Shown: piece by piece, positions 21,679-36,752 of the stretch | How positions within the stretch are numbered: position 1 is the stretch's first letter | Layout of the letters: each line of letters starts with the position of its first letter | Assembly (NCBI RefSeq): GCF_002443255.2 | Contig: NW_019211454.1 | Location: 11,554,248-11,618,247, forward strand | From: Varroa destructor | Lineage: Eukaryota; Arthropoda; Arachnida; Mesostigmata; Varroidae | Reading direction: 5' to 3' | DNA length: 64,000 bases | The notes under the pieces: model-generated | The model's input: the letters and a program-made list of their open reading frames with translations, nothing else | What the model was told of the DNA's origin: nothing | Database searches by the model: none | Program-made: the position numbers and the translations under genes

Positions 21679-24600
21679 ATTCTGTCACGTTTGTTTTCCG
21701 CATTTGATATGTAATATAAGAAACAAGGCAATTCGCATTATACGACCGTGCACACGCTGGCGAAAATACAGGTGTTTTTACAGAGTATCATAGCCTTATG
21801 CCTTTCATCTTGAAAACTGATCGATTCCGCAATATGTGATGGTATATATCAAGAGGGATTATTTTTAACGATCTTACATTGAAACAGATTGAACTCATTG
21901 AACGCAGTCGAAAAATGAATCAAAAATTCTTTAGCGCCAACTTGCAACTCAAGTGATTAATCTTATCTTTGAATGGCTGTTAATTCCGTTAAGTGAAAGC
22001 TTGATTCTTTTACGGATAATTAGGTACATTATCTAGCGGTTATTCGTTTGGGGGGAGCCCTAGTAATTTCATACAGGTAATCAAATATTGAATATGGCGT
22101 CAGCTGTAGACAGGTTTAAATCTGCTCTGGCACTAACGGATAGGACAAGGCCTTCAGTCATTCCAAATCGACTTTGAGGGCGTACGTCATCGATTTCACC
22201 TCACGCTACCGGTAATACGTAACCAATATTGTTCGTGTCCAATAGGAACACGTGGGTCCTTATTTAAGGCGTTTCTTTGCATACATACTTCATTTTTGAT
22301 ATTAATAGTAATTATTTTTATTATTTTGTTATTATATTATATGACATTCTGTCGTGCCTTCTATTATTCCCTTTAGACCTCAAACCATTTACGATGCATT
22401 CTTCAGACTCGTACGCTGAGTAAGCTACGCTTCACAGACATTTTCTTTAATATCCTTCTCACTTGTACGAACCTATCAGTTTAGACGGGTTAACTTATAA
22501 GCTTTCTTTTCAGCCCGGAACAATGTGCCTTGCGACGCTTCATGGTAGGATTTAGATGGCACGCAAACGCAATCAATTAGTGCTGCACGTAGGCAACAGT
22601 AGTTTCCTCACAGCTACAGCGGAAAATAAGACGCCTGAGGTACAGGACGCAAAATCGGATCGAGTGCCGGCTGGCTAGATTAGATTAAATTTTCTCTTCT
22701 TTTCATAGAGATGTCACGAGAACTCGTTTGTAGCATTATATGCTGATGGGGGGAACCTATATGCATGGATAACCGGAGTACTCTCGAGACTCACAGCACA
22801 CAGAAGAAATGTGTAAGAACGTATAGTAAAGATATAAACGCCGTGCAGACCTTGGGGGTGCTCTGTTATGCCGTATTGAATTTGGCAGCGATGTCCATGA
22901 CTATCTACTTTCGGTACCACTTTCAAGATGTTTATTCTGCAGAAATACTGACCGATACCATAACACGCTTGGTGATTTTTTTTGCTAAAGGTATAAATCG
23001 TTTAAGTTTCGTATCGTCGTCAGTACAGAATACAATATTTGTTGGGCGTCAAAACAGACAGTGACGAGTTACACTGTGTACAAGAATGTATTTTTTCGTT
23101 TACGCTGGATGCTACACGGAGATGCCATAACATCTCACAACAATCTTTTTTTTCGTCCGCCTTGTGAGGGGTTCTATATCCGTCAGTTGAGCTTCTTCCC
23201 TTAGTGGTCTCTGGATCAGGCTGGCCCGATCTTCTTTTTCTTTCAAGGAAGTAAATACATAACCACTGTCAGCCCTTCTCTCTGGTGACTGTCCCGTCAG
23301 CGGCTTCTCGGCACTATTTCTTGGTGCGACCCGCTATAGCCGAACCCAGAGCTTTCAAGTCTAGCGTAACAAAAGCAACGCCGTTATAACACGACGACTT
23401 GCCCTCCCGGCACCCTCGCTGGTTGCATTACATCTCGTCGGTATCTTTCTTGTGTTTTCTAGCCACCAGCGGCTTCTGTTTGGGCTGCTACCTAGTTCCC
23501 AGCCCATTTAGACAAACGCTGTCCTGGCACATCTTAGTTAACTTACACTTCTTTCTTTTAACTGTTGAGCTGGCTACTAGTTGACAACCTTGTATTAGGT
23601 TTCTCGACCACTGACTCACCTAAACTGCTACGTATGACACTCATCCTATGTACCGCTTCCGCATTTTGATTCGATTTTAAACTAGAAGCAGGACACTTAG
23701 TTCACATGCGTGTTCTACATGGGGTAGGTTCGCCTGCGTCTTGAATGTATGAGACACAGACGACTTAGAAAATACGCCAAGTATACTAACTCTGATCACT
23801 TGTTTTTTTTATTTTGGGTTATTACTTTATTTGTACTCTGTTGAATGTTTCTTGTCCACTTCACAACCCTTCTGAGAATGGCATACTTTCTTTAAAGCTA
23901 ATCATAAGCAGATGCGGAAGTAACATTGTCGTCCAAACTATTTAGAGATAACGTTTATATGAGGACCAACGTTAGCATGAAGTTTCTGGTATTTACTCTA
24001 GATGGCACTTCTCTTTCCTAGTAAGGTGCCCTTAATAGCGCGGTTCATTAAGCTAGTAAGTGTCTGTGTTGTTCTATTTGTATAGAAATGTATATTATTA
24101 TATTATATATTAGCAAACGTACAACGATCATACATTTTTCAATAGATAGTCTGATTAATTCTCGTAAGTTTTTTTGCCGCTGGAAACAAGCCTGTATTCT
24201 GAACTAAAATACATAAAATAACATCATTGCAATGTAAACTACTGTTGGCCTTCATTTTACTTTTTGCTCTTGCCATTCCGACTTCCCCATATCGGATCGG
24301 GGTTCTTTGTGTCCTGGCCTGCATTGTAAAAATGCGTTGCTGTTGAATCCGGCATATTAGACAATGCTACTCTAAATAAATCCTTACGGCCATAGTGTTA
24401 GCAAACCTAATTTTCCGCGCAATGTATTTCGTGTAACTTGCTGGCTCCTAATAGCCACAAACTTGTCGTCGAAACTAAGAGAAACCGACCAGATGCTAGC
24501 AAGGGCCGACGGCCAACTAACTTAAGAGTAGATAGCAATCGCGCTAAGGATGTGCTTTGGAACGTTACCACAATAATAAGTCTAAGCAAGTTCTACTTAG

Positions 24601-27600
24601 ACGGCGTCGACACGAGAGCCTTGGATCCGAATCCAAAGGTGTAAAAAAAAACAGGAACACAAGCTTGAGACAGTTGAAAACACTTCGCACAGATTTTTGG
24701 TTTCCCGGAATGGCATTGAATTGCGTTCAGCCTGAGGAGTTGCAACTGAGAGAAAGCAAGAGGTCTCAGATATTTAGGTTTACCACTGCGGGAAAAATCG
24801 TGAAAATCGATGATGTTATTAGGTTAAAACTAGGTCCTTGGTTCAGTATCACGTCGGCACCACGAAGGAACTGCTTCGAGTAGTCGAATCAGCCTAAATA
24901 TTTAAGTGGTTTGTTAGTTAATCATAGATATCTAAAATTCGATTTGTTTCTAATTTACAAATAACTCTTACTGCGTCTTGTTTAAGTACCCGTTAACTCG
25001 TATTGAGTCATGTCTCAGATCAGATGCAAACGGGTACAGTCAGACAGCTGATACACCTGTTTCGGTTTCTTAAAACCAGGACCCCCGCGCCAGCCAACCG
25101 TACGACGGTTAGACGTTGCAATCTGTACGCTGAACTGATTGATTAGGGTTCTTGGATTAATTAGAACGATGATGAGACATAGCTTGCGCTTTATGCCTTT
25201 ACGATCCAAATTCTACCGGTAATTATTGAAAAAAAAAGTATAAAAGTTTCAAATATATTCAATATATTACATACATCAATATACAAACAAATAATTTCAA
25301 TTTGTGTTAGTCCACAAATTGCCTTAAACTAAGTTGGTAGAGTCGCAGTATTTTTATACGCTAAATTATTCAGTCTGTCTCAATGATGCAGTATATTCGA
25401 ATATATCACTAGTAAATTAACAATAACTAAAAGTATGAGTGGTATCTTTTCTCGATATTGTTCGAGATGTTGGATTTACAGTCAGTCTAGCTAAAAATAT
25501 TGGGATTGTCCATTGGTTCCATGCGCCTCCGCGATCCAAAATGAAATTGAATCAGTAATAGGTCACAATAACGAATCCACTAGTAAGTTGATTTTTATAT
25601 TTTTGGCAAATACGTGATGTTACAATATAATAATATTTGGTTGAAGGTATCCAGAATCACTCTTATAAATCCTGCACCAGTGCCGTTTGTATATAAAATA
25701 TAATCACTATCAGATTTACTATTATAACTCTTTAGTCATCGTCTCATATTCAGGTGACGTGATATGGATCGTTTGAGCCTTAGGTAATACGTCGTCATTA
25801 TAACTATTTCAGTACGGGCGAGAAATGTGTTCAGGCCAAAACCGTAGCATGACCTCCTTTCTTCTAGGACAGATTTTTAGTGTCGAGGTTAGCATATTGG
25901 CGGCGACGACCGATCAAAAACACGACCATGGTCCTTCAGTAATATACGTTGTGAACCTTAGGTAGACCGCTCCTAGTGTGTATTAATCTTACTGATCAAA
26001 TGGAGAAAATAATAAGCCAACAGGGGAAAAAAAATTACCAGGCATCGTACGCAAATGTCCCTTTCTTCTTTGTGAACAGGCTTTTACACTATATGGAAAG
26101 CCCTGTCATGCGGTAAATTATTAGTCAATAAATAAACGTAGATGAGCTGCTTAGTTAGGATAAGAGCACAATAAAGCTGATACGAAATAAATACGAAGTA
26201 CACGTTTAACGATATCCGTTTGGGGGTAGTTAGAGGTAGAATTACGTTGCTAACTGGAGAACGTTGCCTAAGCCATAGTGAAACAATGAGGTCAAACGCT
26301 GGTGCTTGATGACAACTATTCGTGTTATAGCAGAGGATCATGTTGTACTAAATCGTTACATTATGCGGTTCACTTATTCATGTTGTAAATCCAGTGATTT
26401 GCGGCGTGATCTAATGCGTACTAGCTTCTGCGATGGGTATCAGCTTCTGGTAATCAAAACAGAGGATCGAGTATTTAATAAGTAAATCGATCGCCGTCGG
26501 ACCGTCAAGAGCAACTGAATAAGATTTATGCGCTATAAAATAGACAAACAGGATGTAATAATCAGACCATATCATAGAGATACATCGATAGAGAATCGTA
26601 AGCTTATGAGCACGTCATCAAGGGACCCAGAGTAATCAAAAGATATCTATTAGACATGAACTGGCTTTTACAGGCAAGGACTATAAGTCTATAATAGGTT
26701 CTAAAAAGGGTGCAACGACCCAAAATTGGTTACATTTATATCATTGTTCCAGCATATTGATCAACTAATAGATCAGCTATTGAAACGCACAACTACATAA
26801 CTGTCTAGGGTGCGCGTCCTTTGAGAAATCTTCTCCTAGTTACTATATTATATTTCTCTCTTTATTTATCTAATTACCTTACCGGCTAGCCCCGCAGTTG
26901 GAAACCGAGCTATTCTATGTGCATACATACTTAACGGTGCCTCGAATATTAAAGACGCAAATATGCAGAAATCTAAGCGACGTACATCTATACGAGGAAC
27001 TATCCTTATCTCCTTGCCGTGTGGCTTTTTTAAAGTATATTGGCTTCTAGTTTGCTCTATCTGGTCGTCGTTGCTTTAAACTATAAAAACGGAAACAGGG
27101 CAAGCGTAAGATAAGAGTCGCAGATCCTCTTCGAAGGTAGCTGCTATTAAAAGCAAGGTGATTCCTCCGGGGGCAAAATGCGATTAATTTTTCTTTTGTA
27201 ATAGGCACGAAGGCAAAACGCCTGGAGAGAAAACCGAATCGTTATCGACTTCTGATTTATTATCTTTTGCTAACTCGCGCTAGTGGAAGGTAAGCGGATG
27301 ATGAGCTCAGAAAGCGCCTAAAATCACCATACATAATGTAAGTTAATTATTTAAGTTCCGCCATAGACGCATATTACGTAACGTAATAATAAATATGCAC
27401 ATTCAGCTTGACGAACGATCGCAATCAATTTCACTGCATTGGTCCATGCAGCAGATGAAAAATTCCTTCCCCCTTTCGATGCAACGCATCTACTTAGACA
27501 TATGTATCAAGTTAGATAAATATTCCCGATCAAAGTGGTTTGGCCTGTTATTGAATCGGCTCATCACATGTTTTAGAGAGCCTCCTGTTCTGAGGGAGAT

Positions 27601-30600
27601 CGCTCCTCTTCGTGTTTCCTTATGCATATGAGCCTACAAAATATAAATAGATAAATGGAAAGTTAGCATTTATACGGTTTTAACATTACAAAAGGTAATG
27701 CTTCTCCAATTTAAGTGGGCCCAAAAAAATATGGTTGTGACAATTATTCATCTATTTATGATTTTGGGCACGTTCAGCTGTGATCGGAGGCTAATTCTTC
27801 AACGCCTCTATGCCAAGGCGTGTGAGCCCTGCGTTTTTTACTCATAAGAAAGACATTTTTTTAGAAACAGGTGTACCGAGACCCCTCTTGGTCATTCCTT
27901 AAAAGACACAAACTATCCAGTGTAAAAGTCGCACAGATTGATGCTAGGAAGGTTTCCGCTATTCGAGCATCATCACGAATCTTTTCCAAAAAGAAAACTA
28001 CCTTTTTAAGTAATAACTGTTAGATTTTTTTTGAAAAATTTCGAAGTGCGCTTTTTTTTATATTGATTTTAATAACGATACGAAAATTACGTTAATACAC
28101 TTATTAGATATTAGCCCACTTTACTGAATGGCAAACTTCTTAGAACTAATCATAATGCGAAGCGACAATATTGACTACCTAGGTCTCTCCATTCGGCTTA
28201 ATAAATGTGTTCTGTTTGTCACAAATGTCAAATTACGTTTATTTTTTAGGTTTTAGGAAATTATTTAGTAAATTTGGAAAATCGACAAAAGTTATCGTTT
28301 ACGGCCGTTAAATCATTCTTACCATTCTGCGGATGTAGCTCATACCTACACAAAACAATCTGACCGAAGAACTGGTTGGACCCTTTTTTAACAATTTAAA
28401 AAATAAAAAGTTATGATTTTGGAAGGAAAAAACCAGAATCGAAGTTCGTATCGGATTCGTTAGAGGAAGCTATTCAAGTTGAACAGAGACTGCTTCCTTA
28501 CGACAAAAAAGATCGGCGTCCACTTCGTCGCCCTTACATAGCACAATCGAATGTGAGAAATCTAAAAATTTTTCTCTCTTATTTCTATTAACATCTTGGG
28601 AAAAATCGTTAGTCATTATAAAGCAAAGTACCGTGTTTTACTATGTGGCGTTTCGCGACGTTTTTACTACATGCGGCCTTTGTTTTTGCTTCTTTGTTTG
28701 TCAGCTAAATTTAGTGCTTCTTACTATATGCAGGCATAGTCTGTTGCGAGCAAGACAAATAACAGCAAGAAGGTCATCACTAGAAAACCGGACTCTGGTG
28801 AAAAAAACTAACGTGGGCAGACACCATCGGCAGGTAGGACGCAGAGGCAGGTAATCAGTGTCGGCTTCGAGAAACCGATGATGCGGCTCATCGGCTCTAA
28901 ATCATCGACCGTCGGTAAGAGAAATATCAGGTTTTAAATTAAAATAAAAAGAGAATTAGGATTAAAATTAAAAAACGAACGTCTTTACGTTTGAATTATG
29001 GACACTATTCAAAAACGAGCACGCTAAAAGCACGTGAGTAAACTTGCTGAAAAAAGGATAAATTGTTTCATTGTAAAAATGTAAATCTAATCCCTAAAGC
29101 ATGTACCTCCTGTAAGAGTACGAAGCCCGTATCGAGGTTCTGCCACCATCGAGTTCAACTGTAGAATTGCCAGTCTTCGGTGTAACGAGCCGCTTTAACA
29201 GCCCCTACGTTGTAAAATCTCCTGGGGACCAGAAGCAAATTTAGCGTTAATAGCAAGCAAATGCTGTTTATTAGTCTGCATGCGGTTATGTGTATTTGCA
29301 CATAACAAAACATATTGATAACGTTCTCAGCTCTTCACTTAAAACCAGATAAATGACGACCAAATACCATACACGTAAAGAAACCTAGGGTAAAACATCA
29401 ATATTAAGCTTTGCAGTTCTATTACAACCTACAATTTTATCAGCTAACTTGGTGCAAGATATTTTTACAGTATTCAAACAGATGGTTGAAACAGGGCGAA
29501 AAAAAAACGTATTTGAATCTAATAATAGAGCTATATTAACCTAGTATACAACAAGCCTTAAAATCGAAACTACGAAAGTACAAGTGTACCCTATTCCCTG
29601 CATGTGGAATAAATGAGCTCCACTTCAAAGGAAGTCCGATTTTACTGGCCTTTTGGATTTCCTAATACACGATCCTGTTGTATTGGTTGTTCATTTCTAA
29701 GCTTTGTGTTCCCCATATTGGCCTCTAGTAGCGGACTTGATTGAGATTTCAGGATGGTTCTGACGGCGCGGTCAAAAAAAGCGTCCTAAATCTGTCCGCC
29801 TCTTCCGCAGCAACGCTGTATTGCGATGATAAGGTTACCTTTTTCCGAACATACATTGTTTTGGTATTCTGGTAATGGCCGCATCAGTATGAACTAGACA
29901 AATTTATCCTTCGCTTCGCTGATTTCTGCTAGGCCTTGGGGCAGGACACCGGACGGAGAATCTCTTTTCTCACGTGTTATCGTTACTTTCCATGCAGATT
30001 TGACAAGATCCCGTTCCTCCATCGGCTATCTATAGCCAAACCAGCTTTCACACACGCCTTCATAAAGCTTCTTGCAACGTTGACACATATTGCATAGGCG
30101 AGTAAGAGGCTGCATGAGCTAGAAGGCTCGTCATTATGCATCGTTGTGCGGCGTAGGTGACGGCAGAGCAGCGATACTGCTACCTCTAGTTGGCGTTTAC
30201 CGATATAAGATATCTAGGCAGATTCCCGGCTAACATATGGCCAGCTTTCAGTGGAAATGGTTTAATTTATGTTAGATTTAGCTACGTATTTGTAATTGGG
30301 GTGCGTATCGATGCAGGGCTCCAAACAAATAACTATATTTCTAAAATACGTAGTTAAAAACAAAGTGTGTATGAGTTCTTAGTCTGGTCATCTAACAAAC
30401 TTGAGCGCACTACGTATTACCAAAAAAAGTCGAATGTATCTCTTTTTTTTGAGCTCCCTTTCTGTCTAGCTCATTTCCTATGTAAACGGTGTGTCAGCTG
30501 CCAGTTCGATTTGCTATTATGTCGACACTGAAGTAGCATAAGACGCCTGCTGATTTTTATTGCCAAGGCGACATGTATACCACAGCGAAGCTGTTCATTT

Positions 30601-32680
30601 TTAGAACAAAAATTAAAGCGTCATCGAGCTATCCCATCAGCAGACAGTTCACCGTTTTGCCAGTACATGAAACTTTGCTTGGTATCTGGCGTTAACTTCT
30701 AAAACTATTAAATAGCCATTTTTGTAACAGCGGTTTAAGTTGAGCCAGTTTAAACATCTTGGACTTGACCTGCTGTGTTTAATGTTTCCCAGAGTTATGA
30801 TTATCGAATTTCGTATCGGTAGATCGTGCAGAAGCTTTTTATTGCAACAAAAATTAGGCGATAAGCAAAATACTATGCCTTTATCTTTTTATGAATAGAT
30901 ACTTCCGCTTGAAATAGGTTAATGCTTATCCAAAATTAGCCGTATGATACGAGATTCTTTATTATACTGGTCTGCATAACGGTTACACGCTTGGAAAATA
31001 TATGTTTTTCATACTTATACTCTTCAGGAAGACTGTGAAATTACTATGCCTTACATGGGGAGTTTTTGTGGTAGGATTTTATATTTGTTGCTGACAAAGT
31101 TTTGATGCGACGTTTACATAGTGAAGTGGACACTATGCTATTATACATTGTAAGTATAATTTTTTAAATAAAATTTTGGCATTTCCCCGCAAGATGGGAT
31201 AAGCGCCCAAGCAGATCTATGGATCTATGCTATTTAAAATACGCAGGTCGATTTTTTGCAGGACCAACGGGAATTTGTTCATGTTTACAGATGAAGAAAC
31301 CCTGCTTGTGTGTCCAATAGTGTGAGCAACAAAAGAGGGATGGCCAATCTAAAATGCTTCCGCTCATTCTTAAATACATTCTCTATTGACTTGGGCTAAA
31401 TGTAGGCGCATAATTTGAGGGTTAGTGCATTGAAAGCTAATGTGGTCTCACTACAAGGGTCGTCGTACAGCTCAATGGAATGGACTTCTCCGCATTTCAT
31501 ATAGCGATGTGAAATGGGCAAGATCGATGCTGGTCGTGTCATAAAGAAGAAAGTGGCAGTAGCCCAACTAAGGCGAATGTAGGCCAGTCGGTGAAAGCGA
31601 AAAAAATCTATTAATTCTACGACTGTATTCGTGGAGGCTTTTTCCGCGTATGATCTTTTCCACCAGCTAACGGATTAGGATGGCTGTACACGGAGTCCGA
31701 CCGGCCAAGCTACACAGGACGGCCATCCATCCTTTTTGTTTATTAGTCAATATTAGTTTGTCACGAGTTGTACGCTATATTTGGACAACGTTGTCACTCC
31801 ATAGGCCATCACACATTCTCCTAGCTTCTCTACCCTACCGTCCGCCAGCCTTCTTTCCTTACTTGCCATTGCTCATCGCTACGTACTTGTACTCCCTGTA
31901 CGCAGTATACGGGCGCGTCCCATCGGGTCTGCTCGCAGTTCCAGTTGCAGTTCGACCATAGCTATTGGCGGTCGTACGGTTCTGCGTTCTGCGACACGAA
32001 CAAGTTCAGTTAATTATTTTCTCAAGAAACCACGTTACACCGACGGCTAAGGTCAGTTGTTTCGAGTAACAAGGGTACCGTTGTAGGGCTGTTCCGGATC
32101 CGGGCAGGCAATCGTTTTTCGAGGAAGGTTTTGACGAATAAATAACGAACAATTTACAAACAACGTATTTAAGAGAACTTTAAAAGTATTTGGCGATCAC
32201 ACTCTACGAACGTTCGCGTTTTACTGTTCGATATCTGAATATCGTCGGTATAAATCTTTCAAACTCAATGCCAAGGATAATGCATCACGGGGCAAGCCAT
32301 ACAGGTAGCTTATGATACCAGAGAATATCGTCTCATCTCGGATTGGATCGCCGCCGCTGCTGCTGTGTGAGTGTCCTATACTTAAACGTTGTGTTCCTAA
32401 GTGGAGTAGTTCTATACAGCGTATTTATTTTGCCTGTTACGGCCATATTGCATACTTTGCTCGGACAAGGTTTGCCAGCCTTCCTTCCAACAGTCCAAAG
32501 TCATTGCAGATGTTTTGATCATTGCATCACATGATCTTTCTCTGTCAGACACTTCTTATCTTCGCTGATTTTCATCGAGATTGATTATGTACCCTCTAAA
32601 TTAGTGGGCATAGAGGCTAGTACCCTGATGTTTACGGTACACAGTTCACTACAAAGGCTACCACAAATGTTTTCTCTTTC
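21679..32680. other. 11 kb with no supported gene
   Basis: Short frames only. The plus-strand frame 24557-24883 contains FWFPGM, which recalls the zinc-finger region before retroviral-type integrases, but the His and Cys pairs are absent. GTAAGC at 22420 and TTTCTTTTCAG ending 22513 could bound a 94-nt intron, with no convincing exon on either side. Small inverted repeats lie at 28875-28894 (7-bp arms, loop TGCGGC) and 25097-25111. A+T-rich islands lie near 22292-22345 and 25235-25300. Confidence 0.6.
29285..29306. repeat. 8-bp perfect hairpin
   Basis: GTTATGTG (29285-29292) and CACATAAC (29299-29306) are reverse complements around the 6-nt loop TATTTG. Several such stems are expected by chance in a window this size. 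Confidence 0.5.
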
Positions 32681-32683
32681 CAG

Positions 32684-32773
32684 AGACAAGCTGGATGCAG
32701 AAGGCTCCATTACTTGTACAGCAATCGACGGCTATCTAGTAGCCTTATTATACCATACAATATATGGTTTTTG
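32684..32773 (+). CDS. candidate 90-nt internal exon (speculative)
   Basis: The acceptor TTTTCTCTTTCCAG (ending 32683) and the donor TTG|GTAAGAT (GT at 32774) bound 90 nt that read as 30 stop-free codons in phase 0, with several Arg, Leu and Tyr. Both signals are near consensus and the size is typical for an internal exon. No partner exon was found in a matching phase with recognisable content, and no domain can be named. At this length an open frame alone is weak evidence. Confidence 0.12.
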
Positions 32774-35284
32774 GTAAGATTTTGGCTGTGATTAAATGTG
32801 TACAGAGACAGAAATCGGTTGGCTCTTTTAGACTGAGCAACGCGCTGATGATACTGATAATGCTAATAGTAATAATCTCTTTTTTTTGCATATAGCTAGG
32901 CCTTCTTCTTACCCTGGTGTCAAAATATAATTAGGCCTAATTCTCAAGAGGAAGCGAAGCGTGTTCGCCACACATCAAATTTACCTGTTTCTTGATGTAC
33001 CGTGTTACTCAAGGTGGTTTTTGCAGTAGCTTATTTACTATATTTACAAATTATTGCTCTCATTTACTTCTAACGTCTCTCGACAATGAGCTTTGAATGA
33101 AACTTTTTGTTCTGAGCAAGCAATTGGATTTTGCTAGCCTTAGCTGTTAAGGTCAAATATAGGTATTCGGAAAACTTCTGCACACTGTCGTTGCAAGAGA
33201 CCTGTTAATAGATATTTACTGGATAATTTTTATCTAGTTCCTTCTTGATCAGAACACTTTTAAGTATTTCTCATATCGGTGGAATTTTTTTTGAAAGCGC
33301 TTTGCCACAAATGGCGTACTCAAATTTGCTGCTTTTATTAAGTTGAACTATAAGTTGAAGCGCTATTAGTTAAATTATATATAGAGTAAAAGGATTGCTT
33401 CATAGCGGAAACGTTCGTATTTGCTAAAATCAAGCTACGTACTTCAATAAGCAACTCCCGCAATAAGAACGGTAGTAATAAAAACGGCTTACTTGACAAT
33501 GAGGAAGAAGGGACGAGACGTTAATTAATATTGCATCTTCATAGATAAAAAAGTTCAGCGGAACTTTTAGCTCTATGGCGTTACTGACACACAGATAGTT
33601 GTTCTATTGCAATTTTAACTAATCTTTGCTTGTAACTTTCCCGAGCATATTCCTGTCTTGAGGCTCATATCAAGCGAGCAGTATGAAGGGCAAGCCATAT
33701 AGAGACATGATGGTATGCTTAGTCAATACTTCGAGTTTTTCGCCCAGTTTCGCCTTTGGGCATTCCATCGGACGGCTGGCTCCCAGCACGAAATGCACCA
33801 TGTGTCTATGGCCGAACTCGAACCTATACCACAATGTTTGCCTAAGATTACGGGCAAATATGCTATCCACAAAGACATTCGTCCAATACGTTTTCGTTAT
33901 GACATCTGACTTTAGCCCTTGTTAACACGCCTAGAACCTATGCTTTGCGCACTATTGCTATTTTCGTATCGTGTGGCGAGGCCTATACCGAAAAACAGTA
34001 TACCTTACTGGACCCGTAACAAAAAGCCTCAACACAATTAGAAAGAAACTGCTGAGCCAGGCAATCAAGAATTACCGTACATTTTAAACTAAAGCGATCA
34101 GCTGCAAGAACAAGCGAAAGCCAAACATATTCAGTACACATTGGTGCTGACGTGTCATTTTATGCTTTGGCTCCAAAAGCGTCCAAAGCGTGTTTGGCAA
34201 GCTTACCTTTTCTTTATTCTGATATAGATGTACCAGTCGATTTCGCATGTCTTGCATGGCCATCCAGCAGGAATAGCAGTCATTTTGTAGCAGTACTTTT
34301 GTACGCTTTAAAAAAATAATAAGTAACGAGACCGGCCCGAACCACACACGCAACAGCAACATAGAGATCGTACTGGGATGGGCATTGACAGAATGACGAC
34401 CCCGCGTTAAGTATGTATAGCAATCGACACCACGCGATTTCATCTCGTTTGACATTTTCTAGACCGTTTACACGAAAGCGCTTGCTGTTCGCAAGGACAC
34501 AATAAACCCCAACGGTTCCTGTATGGTTTCGGTACAATAAGATGCAACAGAGTCACTATGCATATTAGAAACGTGACATTTTTATGTCATCTAAAAGACG
34601 TTCAGAACGTAAGGTACTTGCGTTTAAAAAGTCTATATCAAATATTTTGTACCCTATGAGTAGCGACCCAAAGTTAGAATTCGACTTGTATATTGCAGCA
34701 AACACCGGCTACGTACCAATCTAATCCATTCAGCGTTAAGCTAGCTACGTTTACAGGTGGTTTATTGCTTTATTTTGAATTATTAGCGGTGCTCAGGTCC
34801 GTTCGCATAAATACATTATAAATACATACATAAATAACTTACACCTAAATATACAAGCATAATTACTATCGTATGAGCACTTATCAGTGTCTGACACCGG
34901 AGTTCATGTGTGTAATCCGTTAAAAATCCGTAAAATGCCCTTGCAGGGGCAAGCACATCGTAGCGACATCTAGCGCACACGAGATACTTTTATAAACACA
35001 AAGCACAGAACAGGCGAAGGAAATGGTGGCTATTTACGCAAAGCACTGAGCTTACAAATATCAATGTCTAATCATGAAAAGCTAGGACTAGTAATTAGAA
35101 CTGCAAGATGGAAGGACCCCGGGTCCGGGTATGATGACTTTTCGTTAATAAGGCGTTCGCATTTTCGAAGGGCCGCATATTTCACTAGCACTATAGCAGT
35201 TCATGGCTCTCTGTGTGAAATCGATAAGCTCGAAAAATGATAAAGAATCAGAAGGAACAGATACTACTATTGCTAACAGTATTG

Positions 35285-35290
<6 letters not shown>
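32774..35290. other. AT-rich background, no supported gene
   Basis: A perfect 14-bp palindrome lies at 32929-32942 (AATTAGGCCTAATT). Overlapping short frames on both strands at 33670-33925 and 34084-34537 are unrecognised and are not supported by splice signals or spacing. Confidence 0.6.

Positions 35291-35323
<33 letters not shown>
35291..35323. repeat. (AT)16 microsatellite
   Basis: Thirty-three bases of uninterrupted alternating A and T, preceded by GATATAC and followed by AAATTAAC. Confidence 0.95.
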
Positions 35324-35330
<7 letters not shown>

Positions 35331-36699
35331 CAGATAGACAACTACGTTTTGTACTTATGGTTAGGCATGCGGATGGCTATCTAGTATTGTGAGAGTTTGC
35401 GTGGGTCCGAGTATATGCAGAGAGAGTATATTTACATAGTGGATATGATTAACAAATTGTTCCGAAGCAAGAAATCCCCCAAATGTCAGTGTAAGGACGA
35501 CGTACATAGGTAAGCCTGATGATACTCAGGATCGGTATGATTTTGCAAGAGCGTACAACACAATTCGTAGCATGATTAAATAAGAAATGCGATGTACTAA
35601 TGCGTAATAAATAGCGAATTAGTGCGGAACGAGATTTAACCGTCGGCTCTGGACCTTACGCTGGGCACAGATGAAATAAAGGCCATCTTGTTTTGCTGGT
35701 TCCCGTGTGCGCAAATGTTTGACACAGATGCTCTTAGGTACAACATACCACCGTTCTGATGTACATTATTATTCTATAAACGTTTCTCGGATAACGTTTA
35801 AACGAACCATTTTAGGATCAGATAAAAAAAAAAAACGAAAAACAATTTTGTTTTGAGACATAATACTTTATCTCTCTCTTATCAAATAAAACTATAACAA
35901 TGAACGCGTCTATATTGCATTGTTTCCCTATGACAGACAACAACAATAATTGAAGCCTAGGAAACTCAATAATAAAAGATGCACATTATCTTCTACAGCT
36001 AATTTGTTAGACTAACCGTAACGTACATATCAAAGTCGGTTGGGTTTTAATGGCCTGACGAAACGGGCATATCCTTGTACAATAAAACAGCAAGTTCAGC
36101 ATGATGGAAAACAGTATGGTGTTTTCGAAATTTTAGCAAAGGCCAGCAGTGCTTATCCAACGTGCTCAAGCGGGATGGGTCATTAACTCCTCTCTTTGCC
36201 CGAAATCGGCGACCATATTTTACGCGGTTTCTAAAAAATCCGTGGAAAACTTTTCGGGAAATAAAACCGGAAGTCCTCAATCAAATTTGACTCAACGGGC
36301 AATTTTTAATGTACCCATAGGTTTTAGATAAAAATTAAGAGTCGTTTCGAGAGCAGGATATCAGTTGCCAACTGGGTCGCGCAGACAAGCTCTAATAATT
36401 AGTCTTTTTAGTACTTATAGGTTGTTTTGAGCCTTTGCATTATTGGAGCCTTTGGCCTGCTTTGAGTCCAAAAACTTGCTCCTGCTGGAATTTTTCGTTC
36501 GTAGCATAGGTAAGCCTTCACGACTTTTGTGATAATATTTATGGACGCACGGTCACTTGTCAAAAGCAGTAATAACAAAAAAGCAATAGTAATATTAAAT
36601 GAGCGTGACCATCGTGAGTTACACTTTTAGTGCATGGTCAAAAAATGTCTATCTTTGTGTAGATGTCGTTTTGTTAAAATTTATAAGCAAATATCCCTA

Positions 36700-36705
<6 letters not shown>

Positions 36706-36751
<46 letters not shown>
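36706..36751. repeat. (TA)23 microsatellite
   Basis: Forty-six bases of uninterrupted TA, the longest dinucleotide tract in the window. Pure tracts of this length are common in animal and plant non-coding DNA and very unusual in bacteria. Confidence 0.95.

Positions 36752-36752
<1 letters not shown>

Noticed and set aside
24557..24883. Plus-strand frame with FWFPGM, recalling the integrase zinc-finger region of gypsy-type retroelements
   Set aside because: The His-His and Cys-Cys ligands that define that finger are absent, no catalytic D,D-35-E core follows, and no long terminal repeats or polymerase frame lie nearby.
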